From: Planctomycetota bacterium
Lineage (GTDB): Bacteria > Planctomycetota > Planctomycetia > Pirellulales > Pirellulaceae
Direction: 5' to 3'
DNA: 16,689 nt
Assembly (NCBI GenBank): GCA_026692885.1
Contig: JAPLNJ010001163.1
Coordinates: 1 to 16,689, forward strand
Made by a program: the position numbers and the translations under genes. This document shows, piece after piece, positions 6,870-14,468 of the stretch (position 1 is the stretch's first letter; every line of letters begins with the position of its first letter). Below the pieces are notes generated by a model. That model was given only the letters and a program-made list of their open reading frames with translations. It was not told the DNA's origin and did no database searches.

Positions 6870-8270
6870 ATGCTGTTGCTCCGGAATCTGGCCGTCGTAC
6901 TGGTGTTCTCGTCGGGGTTCTCCGTCACCACGAACGCGGCCGACCAGCGCCAGTCTGACTACGCCGTGCTGGTCTCCCAGAAGACGCTGGCCGACCCGGC
7001 CTGGCGTCGAGTCGTCGAAACGCTCCAGGAAAAGCACCGGGGGCAGGTGATCGCGTATGTATCGTTCGCGCAGGCCCGTGACGAACTGGCTAAGCTGTTT
7101 CCGCGCTACGCGTGTTTTGTGGCCACCCCGGCCGAGGCGAGTCGCGAATTTGTGGCGGAAGTCCACCGCCTGACGCGACAATTGGACGACGACCCGTACA
7201 CCGACGTGATCTGGGGCATCCTGACGGGATACGACGCGGACAATGCCCTGCGGATCGCCCGGTATCAGGAACCGCTGACCATTCGTCGCGTCGCCGCGGG
7301 CACGGAGGTCGCCTTGGACTTGTGCGAGGAAGGCGTCTGGTACTGCGAATCGCAACAGCATCGCATGGTCCGAAAGAAACGCGGCGAACCGGCGCGGCAG
7401 GAGCAAGGCCCCGGCGATACGACCAAGGCCCTCGTTGACGCTTTGAATGCGTACCATGCGGACCTATTTGTGACCTCCGGCCACGCCACCGAACGTGATT
7501 GGCAAATCGGATTCCGCTATCGGAACGGCGCCTTTGTTTCGAAAGCGGGGCAGCTGGAAGGCGTGGATACGGCCCGGCAGCGGTATGCCATCAACTCGCC
7601 AAACCCCAAAGTCTATCTGCCCATCGGCAACTGTTTGATGGGGCACATTGACGGACCTGATGCAATGGCGTTGGCGTTTATGAACAGCGCAGGCGTGTAC
7701 CAAATGCTGGGCTACACGGTGCCGACGTGGTTCGGCTACGGCGGCTGGGGATGTCTGGATTATTTCGTAGAGCAGCCGGGGCGTTACACGTTCGCCGAAG
7801 CGTTTTTCGCCAACCACCAGGCCCTGCTGCAGCGGATCGAGAGGGACTCCCGCGAGGCAGGGAAAGGAGCTGTCGCCCCCACCGCGGCGGGCGCCACGAG
7901 CGACGAGCGCGGACTGCGGTACGACCGCGACGTCGTGGCCTTCTACGGAGACCCGGCCTGGGAGGCCCGCCTCGCGCCGGGGCCGTTGGCCTGGGACCAA
8001 CAGCTCCGTGAACAGCAGGGACGGTACACCTTCGAACTGGTTCCTAAGTTGGGCCAGGAGACTTTCGCACCGCGGAATACCAACGGCTCGCAGCGCGGCG
8101 GACGCCCAATTTTCGTATTCCTGCCGCACCGCGTCCGCCAGGTGCAGATCGTCGAGGGTCAGGAGCTACGGCCGCTGATCACGGACAACTTCTTGCTGAT
8201 TCCCAACCCCCAGGTTTGCGATCCGCAGCGTGTGTATCGCGTCGTGTTTCGTGCCGAGCGCATCAAGTGA
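6870..8270 (+). CDS. Secreted protein resembling gingipain-type (C25) caspase-fold peptidases
   Basis: A protein of 466 aa with a signal peptide (hydrophobic LLLRNLAVVLVFSSGFSV, cleavage near TNA/AD at 23-24), so it is probably periplasmic or exported. I infer a C25-like (clan CD) fold from the order of motifs. PYTDVIWGILTGYDADNA (109-126) parallels the strand before the catalytic region. VTSGHATERDW (201-211) gives a candidate catalytic His205, and PIGNCLMG (251-258) a candidate Cys255. FYGDPAWEARL (358-368) resembles the GDP motif near the end of C25 domains. The length is close to that of a C25 catalytic domain with a short C-terminal extension. There is no obvious propeptide or sorting domain. 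It starts at ATG 6870 after AAGGA. Without a search, an inactive homologue or another fold remains possible. Confidence 0.6.
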   Translation: MLLLRNLAVVLVFSSGFSVTTNAADQRQSDYAVLVSQKTLADPAWRRVVETLQEKHRGQVIAYVSFAQARDELAKLFPRYACFVATPAEASREFVAEVHRLTRQLDDDPYTDVIWGILTGYDADNALRIARYQEPLTIRRVAAGTEVALDLCEEGVWYCESQQHRMVRKKRGEPARQEQGPGDTTKALVDALNAYHADLFVTSGHATERDWQIGFRYRNGAFVSKAGQLEGVDTARQRYAINSPNPKVYLPIGNCLMGHIDGPDAMALAFMNSAGVYQMLGYTVPTWFGYGGWGCLDYFVEQPGRYTFAEAFFANHQALLQRIERDSREAGKGAVAPTAAGATSDERGLRYDRDVVAFYGDPAWEARLAPGPLAWDQQLREQQGRYTFELVPKLGQETFAPRNTNGSQRGGRPIFVFLPHRVRQVQIVEGQELRPLITDNFLLIPNPQVCDPQRVYRVVFRAERIK

Positions 8271-8325
8271 TGGTGTTCGGACCGGCGCGCCGCACCGCCG
8301 CTAGCCGGCGGTCGAGGCTTCGGCG

Positions 8326-8331
8326 TATAAT
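8326..8331 (+). promoter_or_regulatory. Perfect -10 box upstream of the BFN-domain gene
   Basis: TATAAT lies 33 bases before the ATG at 8364, in otherwise GC-rich DNA. No good -35 is seen 16-18 bases upstream, so the call rests on the -10 alone. The leader carries a GAGGAG ribosome binding site. Confidence 0.45.
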
Positions 8332-8363
8332 GCGCCCGTGCGTTTGTTCACGAGGAGCTGCCC

Positions 8364-8777
8364 ATGCCCGTCGAAATGCAGTTGTCGCGAATCATCATCA
8401 GCGAAATCCACGATCAGCAGATTATCTACCTGCGTGAGGTCAACGGCGATCGCCAGTTCCCGATCGTGATCGGTATCTTCGAAGCCACGAGCATCGACCG
8501 TCGCGTAAAAGGGTATCAGACGCCCCGGCCGCTGACGCACGATTTGATCGTCAGCATCGTCGAGCAGTTGGAGGGTGAGTTGGACAGCGTGGTGATCAAC
8601 GAGTTGCGCGAGGGCACTTACTTCGCGCTGCTGCGGGTACGCCACGGTGGCGAGTTGCTGGAGATCGACGCCCGTCCGTCCGATGCGATCGCCGTGGCGG
8701 TGACGTGCGATCCGCCGTTGCCCATCTACGTGTCCGAGGATGTGCTGAATGAGGCGCTCAACGATTCGGCGGAGTAG
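8364..8777 (+). CDS. BFN-domain (bifunctional nuclease, DUF151) family protein
   Basis: A protein of 137 aa that is almost entirely one BFN domain. Recognisable blocks are FPIVIGIFEATSID (residues 32-45), RPLTHDLIVSIVEQLEG (55-71) and EIDARPSDAIAVAV (98-111), in the order seen across the family. A plant member was described as having DNase and RNase activity. For bacterial members the role is mostly unknown, so activity here is inference. It is cytoplasmic, without a signal or membrane segment. The ATG follows GAGGAG by seven bases. It sits 93 bases after the C25-like gene but has its own -10 box. Confidence 0.93.
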   Translation: MPVEMQLSRIIISEIHDQQIIYLREVNGDRQFPIVIGIFEATSIDRRVKGYQTPRPLTHDLIVSIVEQLEGELDSVVINELREGTYFALLRVRHGGELLEIDARPSDAIAVAVTCDPPLPIYVSEDVLNEALNDSAE

Positions 8778-9066
8778 ATTTGCTTAAACTTCCGGGACAA
8801 GCGAGCCGAAGACCATTATGGGCAAGTTGCCTTTTCCGCTTGTTGCGCCTACCATACCTCCGGTGGCTAGAGACGAATGGCTCGTCTTCCCAGCCCCTTG
8901 GAAACCACGGACGATGCCAGCCTCTCACGTTGCTCGGTTCGCGTTATGTCGCTGCGCGTGTCCGGCCTAACCGGACGCAACGTGTCTCGTTCCACCCCCG
9001 CTGCTTCGTTCCCTGCCTGCCCGTTCTCAGCGTGCTCGCTTCCGGCGTGATCAAGGAGTTCCTGCG

Positions 9067-10056
9067 ATGGCTTCCGACGTTCGGCTCAAAGAAGATCTGC
9101 CCGCCCTGACGGATGTCATTGTCGAGACGTACACCTCGGTCAGTTCCACCAGCCATCTCGGCCATTGCCCGCTGCCGAAGTACGACGAGGTGATCATCGC
9201 GGTGGAGGATCTGAAGGACATTCTGTATCCGGGCTATCGTCGCCGCGAGGGGCTGCACATCGGCAACGTGACCTACCATGTGGGCGATTTGATTGACGGG
9301 CTGCACGATCGGTTGACCACTCAAATCGCCCGTGCCCTCCAGCATGAGGCGCGTGCCGAGCGGGGCGTCGATCCCTGTCAGGACCGCGAGGATTACCAGG
9401 CGCGTGGCCAGAAAATCGCCATCGCGTTCCTGGAACGGATCCCCGACGTGCGACGGTTGCTAGCTACGGACGTCCAGGCTGCCTACGATGGCGATCCGGC
9501 CTGCAAGAACCTGGATGAAGTCATCTTGTGCTATCCCGGTTTGGAAGCCGTCACGGTCTACCGCCTGGCGCATGAGTTGCATCAGTTTGGCGTGCCGTTC
9601 ATTCCCCGGATGATGACCGAGTGGGTGCACAAGCAGACTGGCATCGATATCCATCCCGGCGCTCGAATTGGGCCGCATTTCTTCATCGATCATGGTACGG
9701 GCGTGGTGGTCGGAGAGACGTGCGACATCGGCAGCCACGTCAAGTTGTACCAAGGCGTGACGCTGGGCGCGCTCAGCTTCCCGACCGACGCCAACGGCAA
9801 TCTGATTCGCAACATGAAACGCCACCCGACGCTCGAAGACCGCGTCGTAGTGTATGCCAATGCGACCATCCTCGGCGGCCAGACGGTGATCGGCCACGAT
9901 TCCGTTGTCGGGTCGAGCGTGTGGCTGACGCACAGCGTCGCACCCTTCACCACGGTCATGATCGAAACGCCGAGTCTGCGCGTACGTTCCGGCGTCTCCA
10001 CCGAACTGCCCCCGGAACTGAAGGCCGGCTTGGCCAAGAAGAAGACCGCCGGTTAG
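9067..10056 (+). CDS. cysE: Serine O-acetyltransferase
   Basis: A protein of 329 aa. It acetylates serine with acetyl-CoA to make O-acetylserine, the acceptor for sulfide in cysteine synthesis. The N-terminal half is helical and longer than in the E. coli enzyme, as in other long CysE forms. The C-terminal half is a left-handed beta-helix of hexapeptide repeats. Signature residues are [20 protein letters not shown] (194-213), with candidate catalytic histidines at 196 and 209, [10 protein letters not shown] (213-222), [12 protein letters not shown] (226-237) and KRHPTLED (251-258). The last turn ends in [10 protein letters not shown]. The start ATG follows AAGGAG by nine bases. The 289 bases upstream hold only a short hairpin (GTCCGG/CCGGAC near 8960-8976) and no clear promoter. 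Confidence 0.94.
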   Translation: MASDVRLKEDLPALTDVIVETYTSVSSTSHLGHCPLPKYDEVIIAVEDLKDILYPGYRRREGLHIGNVTYHVGDLIDGLHDRLTTQIARALQHEARAERGVDPCQDREDYQARGQKIAIAFLERIPDVRRLLATDVQAAYDGDPACKNLDEVILCYPGLEAVTVYRLAHELHQFGVPFIPRMMTEWVHKQTGIDIHPGARIGPHFFIDHGTGVVVGETCDIGSHVKLYQGVTLGALSFPTDANGNLIRNMKRHPTLEDRVVVYANATILGGQTVIGHDSVVGSSVWLTHSVAPFTTVMIETPSLRVRSGVSTELPPELKAGLAKKKTAG

Positions 10057-10172
10057 GGACCACCAAGAAAGACGAATTTCATCGGTTGGCTCCTGATCAG
10101 ATTCATCTGGACGCGAGCTCCCGTTTCTGCGATAGTCTCGTGCCCGGCCGATTTCTTCCGGTTGGGTCAGGT

Positions 10173-10216
10173 ACGGCCTTGATCGGAACGTTGCGCATCG
10201 TTCCCATCAAGGCCGT
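10173..10216. repeat. Hairpin downstream of cysE with 18-bp arms
   Basis: 10173-10190 and 10199-10216 pair at 17 of 18 positions (ACGGCCTTGATCGGAACG and its complement) around an 8-base loop. Weaker pairing (GGTTGGGTCA with TGACCCCAAC) extends it outward. There is no T-run, so it is more likely a dispersed repeat than a classic terminator. Confidence 0.8.
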
Positions 10217-10294
10217 CAGGCATTTTGACCCCAACGCCAATGCGGCGTCAGGCTGCCAACTTAACGTTTCGCGTACCGAATGCCGTTGATTGCT

Positions 10295-10316
10295 AGCAGG
10301 TCGTGGCCGACCTGCT
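10295..10316 (+). promoter_or_regulatory. Leader hairpin before the radical SAM gene
   Basis: AGCAGGTCG (10295-10303) and CGACCTGCT (10308-10316) form a perfect 9-bp stem with a 4-base loop, 42 bases before the ATG at 10359. Its presence argues that the in-frame TTG at 10290 is not the true start. No regulatory role is shown. Confidence 0.4.
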
Positions 10317-10358
10317 GAAGGCGAACGGATTCCTGCTCTTGAACTAGCTAAGGTTTCG

Positions 10359-12320
10359 ATGGAACTACCCGGTCGCGCTCGTGGGGATATCTTCCTGCCG
10401 CCCGGCGAGATGACTGCCATCCGGCAGCGTCTTCGCGGTCTGGCCTCTCGGCACGACCTGACCACGGTGATTGCCTGCGCGTTTGATCATCGGACGCGAA
10501 TCCTGCCCTTCATCGGCGCCGATCTGAAGATGGTTCCGGCGGGCGTGCGCGCCATTGGGTCTGCACTGGTCGATGCCGGATTCCCGAAGACCCGGATCGT
10601 GCTCCAGCAATGGAACAAGAACTTCCAGCCGTCGCTGATGCGATTGGATGGCCGCATTCCGGATCTGTACCTGGTGTCCAGCATGCACCTGCACTCGGCG
10701 GAGTGCGACCGCTTAATCCAAGATGCTTGCCGCATCGATCCCGCTCGGCGGCCCCTGATTGTGGCTGGCGGTCCCCGGATGATTTACGAACCTTGGAAGG
10801 CTTTTGGCGACAATCCCGATAACCCGTGGGGCGCCGATGCCGCGGTCACGGGCGAAGAGTACGTGCTCTTGAATCTGCTGGAAGTCCTGCTTTCGCTGCG
10901 TGCGCGCAACGAATCGTTGCGGTCGGCGTTCCAGCGCGCGCGTCAGAGTGGCGCCTTGGACGACGTGGCGGGGTTGGTCTACAGCCGTGCGGCGAGGCCC
11001 GCAGGTCCCATCGAGGAACTGGTGGACACGGGAATCCAACGTCTCGTGCAGGACCTCGACGAGCTGCCGCATCCGGTGCTTGGGTACCAACTGCTGGAGC
11101 CCCCCAGCCACCAGGCGACCTTGGGCCTGCAGGCCTTGCCCGCAGACCGAGTCCGCAAACACTGCCTCGTCTCGTCCCTTGTCGTGACCGTGGGGTGCAA
11201 GTTTCGTTGTCCCTACTGTCCGATTCCGGCTTACAACCAGCGGCAATTTCGAGGGAAAAGTGGCGAACGCGTGGCTGACGAGATGCGACAAATCGCCGGC
11301 ACCTACGGGATCCATAATTTCTTTGGTGCGGACGACAATTTTTTCAACGATACCAACCGCACGCTGGATATCGTCCAGACGCTGGCACGCCAGATCAGCA
11401 CCCGGAAGAGGCCGCTCTGCAAGATCCGTTGGGGTACGGAGGCCACGATCCACGACACCCTTCGCATCCGGGAGCATCTGCCCGTCATTCGCCAATCAGG
11501 GCTGACCGCGTTGTGGCTGGGCGTGGAAGATCTGACCGCGTCGCTGGTCAAGAAGGGACAGAACGAGGGCAAGACCATCCAGGCTTTTCGGCTATTGCGG
11601 GAAAACGGCATTTATCCCGTGCCCATGCTGATGCACCACGACGCGCAACCACTGGTCACTTGGAGCAGCAACTATGGACTTCTCAATCAATTGAGGGTCC
11701 TACGAAAGGCGGGGGCGCTGTACACGCAGGTGCTGATGCTGACACCTTCGCCGGGATCCAAGTGGTACGAAGACACGTACACGTCGGGGCTGGCGATTCG
11801 GACGGTCAACGGCGCCGCAATCGAACCCTACCTCGTGGATGGCAACTACGTGGTGGCTTCGCGAAATCCGCGGCCGGCGATCCAGCAGCTCAAGCTGCTG
11901 GCCGGGTACACCTACTTCTTCAATCCCTTGCGTCTGCTGTTGGCCCTGGTTTACTCGAAATCAGCCATCCCCTTGGCCGCGACCGAAACGCGGACACCCG
12001 AGGAAGTCCAACGCTACTCGCGTTGGGCGAGACTCCGCCGCCAGATCTACTTGAAGACGCGCGCGCACCTGATCGATGCGGGCATTCAACTCTTCGGTAT
12101 GGTTGGCCTATTTCACACCTACCGTCGCACGCTGAGTTGGGCCTGGCGGCTCACCGGGGCCGAGCTTCAGCGCCATACGGAAGTCCCCGCGAGTTCCCTT
12201 CCCATGCGGAGTTCCGCGGGCGGACCGGCGAGCCATGCGCTCCCCGGCACCCCCGTGTCCGCGCAGGTTCAGGACCTGCCCGAGGCCGGCGAGCAATGCG
12301 GGTTGCGGAAGACTGCTTGA
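10359..12320 (+). CDS. Radical SAM protein with N-terminal B12-binding-like domain, function unknown
   Basis: A protein of 653 aa. The radical SAM cluster motif is VTVGCKFRCPYCPIP, with cysteines 280, 284 and 287 that would hold the 4Fe-4S cluster used to cleave S-adenosylmethionine. The first 200 residues look like the Rossmann-type cobalamin-binding domain of B12-dependent radical SAM enzymes. AGGPRMIYEPWKAF (136-149) and DAAVTGEEYVLLNLLE (160-175) are the landmarks. I see no DxHxxG cobalamin-histidine motif, as is common in that group. After the TIM-barrel part is a basic, partly hydrophobic segment (YSRWARLRRQIYLKTRAHL) and a proline- and serine-rich tail that is probably disordered. ATG 10359 with a nearby TAAGG is preferred to TTG 10290. 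The substrate is not evident. Confidence 0.88.
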   Translation: MELPGRARGDIFLPPGEMTAIRQRLRGLASRHDLTTVIACAFDHRTRILPFIGADLKMVPAGVRAIGSALVDAGFPKTRIVLQQWNKNFQPSLMRLDGRIPDLYLVSSMHLHSAECDRLIQDACRIDPARRPLIVAGGPRMIYEPWKAFGDNPDNPWGADAAVTGEEYVLLNLLEVLLSLRARNESLRSAFQRARQSGALDDVAGLVYSRAARPAGPIEELVDTGIQRLVQDLDELPHPVLGYQLLEPPSHQATLGLQALPADRVRKHCLVSSLVVTVGCKFRCPYCPIPAYNQRQFRGKSGERVADEMRQIAGTYGIHNFFGADDNFFNDTNRTLDIVQTLARQISTRKRPLCKIRWGTEATIHDTLRIREHLPVIRQSGLTALWLGVEDLTASLVKKGQNEGKTIQAFRLLRENGIYPVPMLMHHDAQPLVTWSSNYGLLNQLRVLRKAGALYTQVLMLTPSPGSKWYEDTYTSGLAIRTVNGAAIEPYLVDGNYVVASRNPRPAIQQLKLLAGYTYFFNPLRLLLALVYSKSAIPLAATETRTPEEVQRYSRWARLRRQIYLKTRAHLIDAGIQLFGMVGLFHTYRRTLSWAWRLTGAELQRHTEVPASSLPMRSSAGGPASHALPGTPVSAQVQDLPEAGEQCGLRKTA

Positions 12321-12378
12321 CCATCGCTCAACGCCCCCTGACACGGTCTCAAGACCAACGCAGGCAGCTGGCAGCTGG

Positions 12379-12620
12379 CACCAAACGGTTTTCGGTGTTG
12401 TCGGTGTCAAGCATGGGGTTTTACGGTTTCGCAGTGCCGGGCCCCTGGCAGGGCTCAGACGTACAGAATTCAAATTTGGCGGACAAACCACTCTGACTTG
12501 GCAAACTCGCCAAACCGCCAATTTTGAATTCTGTACGTCTGAGCCCGCGCGGCAAGCTCCGTCCAGGCGACAACGTTAAACCTCATTCTTGCCACTCCCA
12601 CCGTAAAAAACCGTTTGGTG
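12379..12620. repeat. Nested inverted repeat: same outer arms as at 4646, different inner hairpin
   Basis: The outer arms 12379-12397 and 12599-12620 pair fully apart from a 3-base insertion, with the same core AAACGGTTTT as the repeat at 4646-4797. The inner hairpin is different: 12451-12482 and 12515-12546 pair at 31 of 32 positions (core TCAGACGTACAGAATTCAAA) around a 32-base loop. The segment 12398-12425 (CAAGCATGGGGTTTTAC) matches the inverted form of 4755-4777. No gene is contained in it. Confidence 0.87.
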
Positions 12621-12624
12621 CTAG

Positions 12625-12747
12625 TGCGTCTTCAAGGCTAAAAAGTGGGGTAAGCATCCTGCTTGCCTTTCGATGCATCGCGTCAAACGCAAGCTGGAAG
12701 CTTACGCCACCGCATTGGTCACCCCAAGATAAAGTCTTGACGACGCA
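12625..12747 (-). repeat. 123-bp element with terminal inverted repeats, copy 2
   Basis: This is the same length as the element at 4802-4924, in opposite orientation. The interiors differ at 4 of 93 positions. Its ends TGCGTCTTCAAGGCT and AGTCTTGACGACGCA pair at 13 of 15. Relative to copy 1, two stem positions changed on both arms in a complementary way. Both copies follow an identical 22-base flank (4783-4804 and 12606-12627). Confidence 0.9.
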
Positions 12748-12761
12748 CGAGTGTGGAGCCT

Positions 12762-12792
12762 TGAAAATTCGACTTTCAAAGTCGAATTTTCA
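12762..12792. repeat. 31-base near-perfect palindrome
   Basis: TGAAAATTCGACTTT (12762-12776) and AAAGTCGAATTTTCA (12778-12792) are perfect reverse complements around a single C. It is markedly AT-rich compared with its surroundings and lies 14 bases after the 123-bp element, within the same repeat cluster. Confidence 0.85.
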
Positions 12793-12835
12793 TGGTAGCA
12801 CGAGCATCATGAAAACGATCCTGCGCCCCCGATTT

Positions 12836-12862
12836 CTGGGGCATCGCTGCGCTCTGCCCCAG
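12836..12862. repeat. Short hairpin in the leader region of the oxidoreductase gene
   Basis: CTGGGGCA (12836-12843) and TGCCCCAG (12855-12862) form an 8-bp perfect stem. The remaining bases to the ATG at 13025 hold no gene and no promoter I would defend. Confidence 0.5.
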
Positions 12863-13024
12863 CCACCCTGCGGCTAGCATTTCGCAAGGTTACGATCAAG
12901 GCCCGCCGCGTCGCACTCTGGCTGCCGCCGGCGCCCTCGGATACACTCACAGCAACCAACGGACCTGGCGCTGACGTCGGCAGGCCCGGTCGAACGCCCG
13001 GCGTGACCCCTCGGAGAATCTGTC

Positions 13025-14305
13025 ATGGACCATCACGTGCAGCTGCTGGAAGAACATCGTGATCTCACGCGGCGGTATTTTCTGCAACTCGGCGTGGCTG
13101 GCGTGGCCAGTCTGGGTCTGGTCCCCGCGTTTGCCCCAGGGGCCGAATCCGATCAGTTGCTGGCCGAGGCCGTGGCCAAGCTCGAATACCTGACGCCCGA
13201 GTCGCGATTCGTCGGCGGCGGACGTGGCAATCCACCGCCCTTCGAGCTGTCGCCCGAACAACGCCGTGAGGTCGGTTTGGACCGCGACACCTGGCAGCTC
13301 GAAGTGGTCGCCGACAAGGAGAGCGGCGTGAAGATCGAACGCCCGCTGTCCAAGGAACTCGGCACCGCGTTGGATTGGCCGGGCCTGATGACCCTGGCCG
13401 AAAAACACACCGTGCGTTACTTGAAGGCGATGACCTGCTTGAACGTGGACAAGGTTTTCGGCATGGGGCTGTGGGAGGGCGTGCCGTTGCGCGAAGTGCT
13501 CTGGTTGACGCGCCCCGTGGCCGACGTGCGCCGCGTCTGGTATCACGGCTATCACCACGACGCAGCGAAGCCGGGGCCGGGGTTTCAGAGTTCGCTGTCG
13601 ATCAACCGTGTGCTGGAGGACCCGCCTGGCGAAGAACCCGTGATCCTGGCCTACAAGATGAATGGCGACTGGCTCGCGCCCAAACGGGGTGGGCCGGTGC
13701 GGCTGGTGGTCCCCGACGGCTATGGTTTCAAGTCGATCAAGTGGCTGCAGCGCGTGGTGCTCAGCAACCGGCCCGAACCCAACGACACCTATGCCGGGCA
13801 GAACAACGACGTGGACAGCCCGATGAAAACTTTCGCGAGATTCTTGAACGTCCCCGCGAAATTCACGGCCGGCCAACCGACAGCCGTCACGGGTGTGGCC
13901 CAGGTGGGCCCGGCGGGCTTAGCGAAGGTACAGTACTGTTGGCGGGCAGCCGGATCGGCCCCCTCGCCCGACGACCCGTACTTGGCCCAGGCCGACTGGC
14001 GAGACGCAGACATCCTGCCGCCACCGGAGCGGTGGGGCGGCGGGTTGCCCGAGGGCCGTTTGCCGGCCGACGTACGGCAGTTCGACGCGCAGGGACGCCC
14101 TCAGACTTGGCCGCTGCGCAACGCCATCGCGCACTGGGCCACGCTGCTGACGGCGCCGCCCGCGGGCGCCTACGAGCTGTGCTGCCGCACACTGGACGCC
14201 AACGGCACCGCGCAACCCATGCCCCGCCCGTTGCCCAAGTCGGGCCGCAATGAAATTCAACGCCTGCCGGTGACCGTCGCGGAAGAGGCTGTGAAGAAAT
14301 CGTAG
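13025..14305 (+). CDS. Tat-exported sulfite-oxidase-like molybdopterin oxidoreductase
   Basis: A protein of 426 aa. The N-terminus has TRRYFLQLGVAGVASLGL, a twin-arginine signal (Arg16-Arg17), so the folded protein should be exported. The molybdopterin-binding domain of the sulfite oxidase family follows. RYLKAMTCLNV (131-141) holds candidate Mo ligand Cys138. WEGVPLREVLWL (150-161), VWYHGYHHDA (171-180), EPVILAYKMNGDWLAP (204-219) and GPVRLVVPDGYGFKSIKWLQ (223-242) match the rest of the fold. From about 283 a beta-rich part resembles the C-terminal dimerisation domain. The substrate is unknown: family members oxidise sulfite or repair methionine sulfoxide, among others. The ATG follows GGAGA. 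No cytochrome or pterin-synthesis gene is nearby. The 3' coding end is partly duplicated just downstream. Confidence 0.9.
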   Translation: MDHHVQLLEEHRDLTRRYFLQLGVAGVASLGLVPAFAPGAESDQLLAEAVAKLEYLTPESRFVGGGRGNPPPFELSPEQRREVGLDRDTWQLEVVADKESGVKIERPLSKELGTALDWPGLMTLAEKHTVRYLKAMTCLNVDKVFGMGLWEGVPLREVLWLTRPVADVRRVWYHGYHHDAAKPGPGFQSSLSINRVLEDPPGEEPVILAYKMNGDWLAPKRGGPVRLVVPDGYGFKSIKWLQRVVLSNRPEPNDTYAGQNNDVDSPMKTFARFLNVPAKFTAGQPTAVTGVAQVGPAGLAKVQYCWRAAGSAPSPDDPYLAQADWRDADILPPPERWGGGLPEGRLPADVRQFDAQGRPQTWPLRNAIAHWATLLTAPPAGAYELCCRTLDANGTAQPMPRPLPKSGRNEIQRLPVTVAEEAVKKS

Positions 14306-14331
14306 GGTGGGCCAAGTACTCGCGGCCCACC
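14306..14331 (+). terminator. Candidate terminator after the oxidoreductase gene
   Basis: GGTGGGCC (14306-14313) and GGCCCACC (14324-14331) form an 8-bp GC stem directly after the stop codon, followed by TTCTT. The T-stretch is short, so this is a moderate call. The gene ahead is convergent. Confidence 0.5.
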
Positions 14332-14340
14332 TTCTTGCCA

Positions 14341-14372
14341 CGCCCGTTGCCCAAGTCGGGCCGCAATGAAAT
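14341..14372 (+). repeat. Direct duplication of 32 bases from the end of the oxidoreductase gene
   Basis: These 32 bases are identical to 14225-14256, inside the coding region that encodes RPLPKSGRNE. The similarity extends about five bases further upstream with one mismatch. The offset is 116 bp. The coding copy matches the conserved C-terminus of the family as I know it, so the downstream copy is probably the derived one. Confidence 0.85.
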
Positions 14373-14379
14373 GTGGGTT

Positions 14380-14443
14380 GTGAGCGGCAAGGCGCTAGCC
14401 GCCGGTGGCGTTCGGAACCGGCGGCTAGCGCCTTGCCGCTCAC
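14380..14443. repeat. Hairpin with 27-bp perfect arms between convergent genes
   Basis: 14380-14406 and 14417-14443 are perfect reverse complements around a 10-base loop, with core GCGGCAAGGCGCTAGCCGCC. It lies between the convergent stops at 14305 and 14469 and could block read-through from either side, although no T-run is present. It looks like a dispersed planctomycete repeat. Confidence 0.9.
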
Positions 14444-14468
14444 GCATCGCGCCCCCAACTCGGGGCGG

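Noticed and set aside
8780..9109. Frame of 109 codons between the BFN gene and cysE
   Set aside because: It has no ribosome binding site, overlaps the cysE start, and its cysteine- and arginine-rich translation resembles nothing.
3400..10056. A dedicated sulfur operon linking the PLP enzyme and cysE
   Set aside because: The genes are on opposite strands, about 4.5 kb apart, with unrelated genes between them. The metabolic link is real but no operon is visible.
11429..12496. Plus-strand frame of 355 codons over the radical SAM gene
   Set aside because: It is an out-of-frame translation of the radical SAM coding region, His/Arg-rich with no motif.
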